Positions 56,781 through 64,000 of a stretch of 64,000 bases of DNA are shown here, one piece after another (the stretch's first letter is position 1; each line of letters starts with the position of its first letter). The translations under genes and the position numbers were made by a program. This DNA is from Schizochytrium sp. TIO01 (taxonomy: Eukaryota; Sar; Bigyra; Thraustochytrida; Thraustochytriidae): assembly GCA_004764695.1 (NCBI GenBank), contig SMSO01000032.1, forward strand, positions 642,501 through 706,500, given 5' to 3'. A model generated the notes under the pieces. That model saw only the letters and a program-made list of their open reading frames with translations, was not told where the DNA came from and did not search any database.

Positions 56781-58403
56781 GGTGGCATACGCATAAATGA
56801 CCATCATCGCAACGGGTGGCATACGGCTCGAAGGCGGAAAAAGTGTAAATTCTTTCCGAGTTCCGAAATACATGTGACAGAACCATGCTAGAATTTAAGC
56901 CGCAGTAGACTTTGCATGAATCAGTAGGTAATGTAATACTAATGGCTTGCAAACGAAGTGTTGCAAGTTCTTTGAACAGTAGTCAAATTAAGAATGGGAA
57001 GGGGAGAGTTATGACGTTCGTATTCCAAAAAAAGGTTTTGTCCGAAAACCGAAAAACAAAATCATTTTTTTTTTTTCAGGCGTAGAGCGATCGATGGCTT
57101 GAGATTTAGAGCATATGGGATTTCAAAAGTTATCAATAGTAAGACTTCTCAATGTTAATTATTTTGAGAAATTTGACATAAAGCAAGATTTATGCTTCAT
57201 ATGATAATTCCTTTTTAAAATCATGGGTGAGCACTAGAAGGTATGATTGAGGGTAAAGAAGGGGGCAACGTTTTGTACCATATCAAATAAGATAAAATGA
57301 AACTTCATTATTGACATTTCTCTTGAAGTTGATTATTTAAATTTCTGTGTAGAAATAAATCAATGTCAACTCTATGTGTTGAACGTATATGCGATTTCAA
57401 AATTCTTAGAAGCGTCACAAAGTGAGTGAGGGAATGCAGAAGGGTCGACGAACAAGAGGAAGTTATTTGATGCAAAGGAAATGTCAAGCGTCAGACAAGC
57501 AACTGCAAGACGAGGAGCCGTAATGGTATATTAACGTCTTAGTTTGAATCTGAGAGAGCGGGCTCTGGAGATGTCTGCTGAATTTGTCCTCGAGCATAGA
57601 CCGTTTTAAATATAGATTATTCTAATATACACTGACAGCAGTAGAGTTTGTATAGTCTAATTGGAATTTGAAGGAAATTTACTTGAAAATTTCGAAAGCA
57701 TCGGATAGATATTTCACAAACGCAGAAGAGCGAGAGTAATTCAATTGGCGCTTGCAATTTTTAAAGCAGAACTCTCAGGATAGTGTAAATTTGAAGGTCT
57801 GTTGATGCTGTTCTACAAGAAATGAGTTTCGATTTCTTTTAGTAATCGACGTTTTCATTTTATTAGGCGGCCGACCACGAATTTTTGTTTATTCCACCGC
57901 GCGTCGGATCCTCGGCCGGTACTCATCCCTCTTGAATGATGATGATGCGCCCTCTATCAAACGCATGTTCTTAAAAAGTGAAAAGGGTAACTTCCAAAAT
58001 CAAATATTTTTCTATTCTCCCCCATTTCATTTCATTAGGAAAGTTAGGGGAATATTAATTTTCATGCAGAAAGAAAGTCAGGAAACATAACAAGAATATG
58101 ATGATCAACAACAATATTTAAGATTAATAAAAAAAAATAAAAAAATAAATAGAATTAAAAAAATAGTACTAAATGATGAACGAACCTATTTGATTATTGA
58201 TCATTCTTCAAGACAAGACAGTTTCTTGAAAAAAATAAAAAATGAAAAAGAGAAAAGAGAAAAAGAGAAACACTAAACATGACCATGGTAATGATGGTAG
58301 AAAAAAGAAGAAAGTAAAACCAACTGAACTTGGAGAATCTATTCTTACCGTACGGTATTTAGTTCTAGAGGTGGCATACGTGCACACTGCGTGGTGGCAT
58401 ACG
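56781..58403 (+). repeat. four copies of the 11-mer GGTGGCATACG in two pairs
   Basis: Exact copies start at 56781, 56815, 58370 and 58393. The pair spacing is 34 and 23 bp. All are in the same orientation and outside any gene. They could be footprints of a dispersed element or a binding site. Confidence 0.6.
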
Positions 58404-59884
58404 CCGCGGCATTTAAAGTCAATCTCTAGCAGTCACGCTTAAGTTATCTATTGCCCTGTACAAATCTGCACCGCTTGATAGTGTCGCGAAGAGCCGCTCG
58501 CCGCGCCAAACTTCAAGACCTATCTAGCTATACATTTTAATGATCTTTAAGCCGGCCGGCTGTGCATAGGTAGATGGGTATCTGCTTCGTTAGTTGAATT
58601 GTAATTCATCTAGTTCACGCAGTTGTGAATCTTGATTAGGAACCGAGTTGTTCATCCTGTGCCAGCATCACCACGATGAGAACTGCCACGTGTTTATGTG
58701 CCGCCTATCAACGGTCTACCTACATGTACATGCGTGGGTTTTTACCCAAGCAACAGGATTGCAAGCACTAATTAGGCACTACTATGCTATCATCTCCAGT
58801 ATGAGATAATGACGGGAGCCTTCGTTCGGCCTTGGAGCGAGTCTCTTCTTCACCATAAAGTTTGAATCCAGCCAGCTCTCTACTTTGGGTTAGTCTAATT
58901 TGTTGGATGCGGCGGCCATCCTGAGCAACTCAGCCAGGTGTGACCGAATGGCAAGCAAGCGACAGCAGCTGTTGGCTTGGGCGCGGTGGCCAACGCAAAG
59001 ATCATGTCCCAGATCTGCTGCATCATGATGCGTCGAGCCGTGAAGATGCTATTCAGAGTACGTTGCCGAGCTAAACTTGTTTCTGGAGATCGCGTCGTGC
59101 GATCTATGGCGACGCTATCCAAGATATGATGCTCCAAGTTCAAGAAGCAGGCTTCGATTGGGCGACGACGCATACTAGATCCAAGGTGCCTCGAAGTGAG
59201 AAGGTAGGTTTCACAACTGGCTGATTGGTGAACCTTCTCAAACTACAAAAGGGGAGCCAATACTTGGACTGATCAGTAGTCCTCGTCGCCTTCTCCGCAC
59301 TTTAGTCTTTTGTCCTGCTGCTCACCTTAAAGGTCACTCGCATAGAGAAAGCACTGTGTTTAGGAGCACTACTTTAAGTATCGCGGAGCGAATGTCTGTC
59401 CAAACATGATGCAACACGAGCAGGTGTGAACAAAAGTGTACGAGTTCTTGAATGTGACACGATGCAGCAAATCCTCTGCTTCTACTAGGACGGCATGTTA
59501 GTTATTTCTCTCTTGAGAATCAGTTGGCTGTCCAACTATATTTTCTCCAAGAGCAGCAGCACAAGATTGGAGGTTACAGAAGATGGGGCATAAATAGAGA
59601 AATAAAAGCTAGTAGGACTTGTTCTACTAAGTACCTAGGTCGAACAACAAGCTGGGTGAAAAGGGAAGAAGAGGAAAGTGACATACGTTGCGACTGTCGC
59701 TGGCTACTGGAGCATAGACAGGCACTAGAGCGAGCTTTGAGCCTGCCGTTTAGACTTTCTACCAGCTAGCTTTGTCGCGTCGTCGTCTTGGTGTAAGTTT
59801 GCTTCTAGTGTCTCCTTCCACTAAGTAGGTTTTCTCTGCTTCACTTCCAAGGTCAGATAATTCTTCATTTTACTGCCACCATAT

Positions 59885-60080
59885 CTAAAAAAAAATTAAA
59901 AAAAAAAATTCAATTACTTAAAAAAAGACCTTTTAATTGAAAATGTGTTTTAGTATAAAATTAATTTTGTTTGTTTGGTTAATTAAAATTAAAATTAAAA
60001 AGAGCTTGAATTGGAGCTTCTAATAATAATAAAAAACTATTACTCTTACAGAAAGCATCATGTTTTAAAAAAAAAGCTAA
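59885..60080. repeat. A/T-rich low-complexity block
   Basis: Runs of A, AAATT and TTAATTAAAATTAAAA words dominate this ~200-bp stretch. No open frame or structure is evident. Confidence 0.7.
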
Positions 60081-62211
60081 GAATAAAGAAAAGAATATGA
60101 GCTAAAATGCTTGTGCCCTTCAAGTAAGACTATCAATATTGATTGATATACTTTTCCCTTCTAGCTAGGCTTGAAGTTTGATTGATGTAGGCTGTATGTT
60201 TAGTTCCAATCAATAGTTATCTGCTGCTATTCGTAAATAAGAAACCACGCCTAAGGAAAAAGAAAATCCTTTGCGTAGTTCCAGTAAAGCTGTCAGAAAT
60301 GGTTTTCTGTCACGTAATTAGGGGTGTTACTTGCTCAGTCATTGCTCAGGCATCATGAGGGATCGACCTTCTTAATTATTGATAACAATCTCCAGCGAGA
60401 TAGACACTTCTTTCTTACGACGAAGCGGCCGTCATGTTACAATCCCAACTTGTAAAATAAACAAGGTTCTTATCTCTAGGTTGCAGTTCAGGACCTACTA
60501 TAAATCTAAGTTTTAGAAGTTGCTTTTCTTATCCTGACTCCATTTCAAATGAGGCAGCTCAGCAATTTCCGAGGCTGGACAAATTGATCCTTTCGATCTT
60601 CAAAACACGGCAACCAGCCTGCTTTGAAAGCGTCCACAGGGATGGCCGAAGGGGGGATTCCTAGCCGCCAGCGAGGCAGACCAAATTGCTTTAGCTTCAA
60701 GCCACTTGAATGTTGCAATCGCCGTGGTCAAATGAATGCAAGCAAAAATTGAACAGCACCATAAAATGATACATATTTATTTACTGATGAGTTGCTCAAG
60801 AAAACACCTCGATTTACCTGATAGAGGTTAATCATACGTCAATGCTAAGTTGGGGTTGAGCTTTCTGTTGTAGATGATCTGCATGTCAATTTTCAGGCCG
60901 TCTTCTCAAGATAGCTAAATCTACCTGTGCAAGTGTTTAGAATAAAGCTGACTGGACTGCACCGTTGTGGATTGACCCGTCAGTCTAACTGTTCGCTCGT
61001 TGAGCAGCCACCATCTCCGCACTCGAGCCCGTTAGCTTCGGGTGCTGGCTGGACTTCATCTTGTTTGAGCCATTTCAAGAGAGCTCGCTCGCTCGCGTTC
61101 CAAAATGATCCAGTTATTATGACCGAGTTCACAAAAGGATGGCGCGTGGGCTCTGGATTGTTTCTCCTCTACTATTCCACATAAACACACACGCACCCAC
61201 GCACGCACGTACGCATACCTGCACGCAGGTCCTGCCGAGCTTCACTGGGCTCTTTTCCTGCAACCGATGTCTTCCGCTCGCCTGCCTACCTAACTGAATG
61301 AATTCAAGCTGCTGCGCTCTTTCTTATTCCTCGAGATCGATCTCAACGAAGCTGTCGGGTCCACCTTTCACGGGCCCTTTCTGGAAGCACGCAAGTATAT
61401 ATATATATACCTATATGAGCTGTTTTCCTGAGAGACATTTAGCCGCTGTCGGCAGCGCCCCCGAAGTTAAACTCCGTACCTGAAGCCTGGTCAGAACAGC
61501 CCGTATCTCTGCTTTCCACTTGGCTGAGCGAAGGGAGCAAAGGCTTGAAGGGTCTATATTTTACTTATAAGAAGAAGCGCCCACTTCGAGGAGGAGGAGA
61601 AGAAGAAGAATGACAGAGAGTATGACTTCCCACCAGAAAAAAGATCAACTTCCTCCAATGCGGTCTATGTTTTACTCTCTGAATCAGACCTGGCTAGGTA
61701 GCCACCCTAGCTAGCTGCTATTCCGGTAAGAGGAGAGTGAGCGATTGAGTGAGTGAGTTGGATATGATGGCAGCTAAGCAGCAGCTTCTGAAGGCCGCTG
61801 GACGAGATCAACCTTGTCGCAGGCTCCGGCTTCGGCTGTTCGATAACAGCGCTGACAGTTAGCACGCACAGCTCAGCTCAGTGACTATCGGCGGCACCAC
61901 CGTGGTTTGTCTGTCTTTTGCAGCCGCACCCGAAGCCGCATCCAGGTAGGCACTAGCAGGCGCTACGCACGGCCTACTGGGTAATGAGGCAAGGCTCCTG
62001 CAACCAGGCAGCAAACCACGCAGAGCAGAGGCCTGAAAAACCCGAGTTTTGTCGTCTGTTTATTCGCTGCCACCGCTGAGCAGCACGTCCGATGGGCCCA
62101 TTCTGAGCTACTGTCGTCTGTTGTCAAGGTTTTATGGATTTCTTTCTTTATGGTTGTTTATTTGCATGCATTTTTTATTGCCCTCATCTGTCGTCAAATC
62201 CACTGATTCGC

Positions 62212-62289
62212 TCTTTCTTTCTTTCTTACTTTCTTACTTTCTTACTTTCTTTCTTTCTCTACGCTCACTCATCTCACATAAAGAAAGGA

Positions 62290-62369
<80 letters not shown>

Positions 62370-62384
62370 GAATAAATAAATAAA
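62212..62384. repeat. compound microsatellite (CTTT)n...(AAAG)n(CAAG)n(AATA)n
   Basis: CTTT/ACTTT copies at 62212-62259 face AAAG copies at 62280-62324 across ~20 bp, so the two arms can pair. CAAG copies (to 62369) and AATA copies (to 62384) follow. Open frames through it (Lys-Glu-Arg, Gln-Ala-Ser-Lys) are artefacts. Confidence 0.95.
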
Positions 62385-62663
62385 TGGTAAGCATGTTCTT
62401 CCTGTTGCTCTGTTTTGTTCCAGTTTTCATGCCCCAAAGTGTGCTAGGGTCGCGTCACATACGCGCAAAGGACCACATTCTCTGTGCGCCCTCCTCGTGC
62501 CTTGTACATCCTGGCCTTTTCCTTACCGTTCTCAGTAATAGTCTCCCTAGCCTCCTTCACCCGAGTCATTCAGCTCAGGTATTTCCTGCATCCTTTTTAT
62601 TTCTTTTCCCTTTTCCCTTCCTTCTTTTCCTTCAATTTTAAATAAAAGTTCAGGTTAATCAAT

Positions 62664-62710
62664 AATTCAATAATAATAGTAATAATAATAAATAATAGTA
62701 ATAAATAGAG
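62664..62710. repeat. (AAT/AGT)n AT-rich trinucleotide block
   Basis: Irregular AATAAT and AGTAAT copies. Simple repeat only. Confidence 0.8.
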
Positions 62711-62819
62711 GTTTAACAGAAAGAGAGTTTATGATCCTATTCCACCTTTGCTTTCTTCTCTCTGCGGTTCGAGCATCGCGCTCTTTGTAGAGCTTTGGTC
62801 TTGCGAGGCCCTCGGTTTC

Positions 62820-62874
62820 GCAGCAGCATCAGCATCAGCGGCAGCATCAGCGGCGGCAGCAGCAGCAGCAGAAG

Positions 62875-62904
<30 letters not shown>
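62820..62904. repeat. (CAGCAT/CAG)n then (GAA)n trinucleotide repeats
   Basis: CAGCATCAG-type copies to about 62870 are followed by a pure GAA run of about eleven copies. The plus-strand translation is poly-Ala followed by poly-Glu within a 103-codon frame. I regard that frame as a repeat artefact. Confidence 0.9.
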
Positions 62905-62905
<1 letters not shown>

Positions 62906-64000
62906 GGCTCAGTCGATGTCAAACGCCTGTCCAGGCAGCCGTCCACTCTTCAGGCCTCCCATGCAATCAATTCGATTTTCCCTCTGCTGGCTGGCGTTTG
63001 TTTCCCTGAGGAGGCTTCTAGCTGGCGCTCCATCTTCCCAGCCCTGTGTGAGTCCATGATATCAATGCGATTTTGCTAGCTAGCCCTACTAATAAGACGA
63101 GGGTGAGCCTGACCATCGAGCGAGATCTCAGATCTGTACGTAGTAGCTCTCTCTGCAGCTCCACGAGGCCTCTGCGCTCGCTCGCCACGCATACTATGTA
63201 AATCTCAAGCCAGGCATGAGGTTTATTTTGCCCTTTCTGAGAAACTAGGTAGGCATTTGTTGAAAAAGGATGGTAAGACGGATCGAAGGAAGCAAACCTA
63301 AGCAAGCCAAAGGAGAGCATGAGGATTCTTCATAGTTTCACGATTATGAGACACTTCACCAGTAGCAGCTGAGAGAGAAAGGGGCGAAAACAAAAACATG
63401 AGAGGAATCACTTTATTGACTATTTCTGTTCTATTGCAAAAAAAATATAAAAATATAATTTTAAATACGAAGAAGAAAACGAAAATAGTTGAAGTGAGAA
63501 ACCCGATCTTCGAATGCTAGCTAGAACGGTACTACACACTTGTCTAGTTGCTATACCCGGCATTAGAATACAGCATTTTCTTCATCAGCGTACTACTACT
63601 GATAGTAGCTAGCTAGTTACTCACTAGCTGAGTACCTAAGTACTACTATTTGAGGCAAATGAATGAGTGCATAAATCAGCAGTGAATTCCCGCCTGCATT
63701 TCTTCATACATGCGTGAGTAAAGAGCCCCGGCCGGGACGCTTGCCACGCTTATGCCAGGCTTTAACCCCTTTTCCTGTCTTCCATGGCGGTTATGGGCCT
63801 GCTCGTGGACAGGGTCGAGCTTTTGCGCACAGAGAAAGCTGTGAAGAGCTTTAATTTGGAGTTCCACTCGAGCTTAGAATTTGAAGAACTTGCTCGAACC
63901 TAAATTTATTCACTACTTCTCTAGTGGCACATGTTATTATTGGAGTTCTAGCAAGTAACTAGGGTGGCTTAGACAATCAATTGTTAAATCTTGCTACCAG

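Larger units (their letters stand above)
53185..64000. other. 10.8-kb region without a supportable gene
   Basis: The left half (53.2-58.4 kb) is strongly AT-rich with only short chance frames. The part from ~58.5 to 63 kb has patches of higher GC, many microsatellites and TAGCTAGC words, but no frame above ~110 codons that is not a repeat translation. I see no transposase, reverse transcriptase, tRNA or rRNA signature. It may hold UTRs, noncoding RNAs, intron-rich genes or decayed mobile DNA. Confidence 0.5.

Noticed and set aside
58895-59173. A 92-codon minus-strand ORF with an ATG and mixed composition.
   Set aside because: No recognisable domain, and nothing around it supports a gene. It could be an exon, but I cannot defend it.
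61440-61500. A CCGAAGTTAAAC word like part of 5S rRNA.
   Set aside because: The rest of the 5S helices and conserved boxes are absent on both sides.
62760-62780. A GGTTCGAGC word like a tRNA B-box.
   Set aside because: No matching A-box, acceptor stem or T-stem around it.
62049-63059. Several ORFs with Lys-Glu-Arg, Gln-Ala-Ser or poly-Ala/poly-Glu runs.
   Set aside because: Translations of the AAAG/CAAG and CAG/GAA repeats.

Overview
The window is eukaryotic nuclear DNA from a protist. It holds a PA28-type proteasome activator, a PWWP-type chromatin protein, a coiled-coil/START-like protein and a sterol-glucosyltransferase-like enzyme. All recognisable genes read as single open frames with no evident introns. 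Intergenic DNA is visibly AT-richer and full of tetranucleotide arrays and an AGGTAGGT/ACCTACCT motif. Gene density, near absence of introns and the giant DCGG/NWN-repeat surface protein suggest a stramenopile, perhaps a labyrinthulomycete (thraustochytrid). That assignment is inference and needs a database search.

Layout. 2-325 (+): 3' end of an unidentified gene. 326-4501: gene-poor, with four simple-repeat blocks. 4502-5206 (-): Ala/Leu-rich helical protein, uncertain. 5867-7852 (+): PWWP-like plus TFIIS N-domain protein of LEDGF/HDGF type. 7853-8790: convergent intergenic gap with a perfect 12-bp hairpin. 8791-41604 (-): one giant gene that takes up half the window. 41605-44317: its upstream region. 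44318-45043 (-): PA28/REG-gamma. 46712-48520 (+): coiled-coil/START-like protein. 50200-53184 (+): C2-like plus GT-B sterol glucosyltransferase-like protein. 53185-64000: no gene I can support.

The giant gene is the main object of interest. It is broken into four open frames, but each join is repaired by one inserted base and the repeat pattern continues across it without a gap, so I read it as one gene of about 10,940 codons. The predicted product is a type I membrane protein. From the N-terminus it has a signal peptide; about 29 Cys-rich DCGG units with a seven-unit higher-order period; a long beta-solenoid-like stalk; two FN2-like modules and an FN3-like one; about 38 Calx-beta-like NWN repeats, many with a Cys-loop insertion; a REJ-like plus EGF-like island; a thrombospondin type 1 module; one membrane helix; and a cytosolic tail with a dileucine motif, three Tudor-like barrels and a PDZ domain. 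The architecture suggests an adhesion or substrate-attachment receptor, which is inference.

The other genes look like ordinary single-copy cellular genes (chromatin, proteasome, lipid). Nothing shows that they share a pathway with the giant gene.
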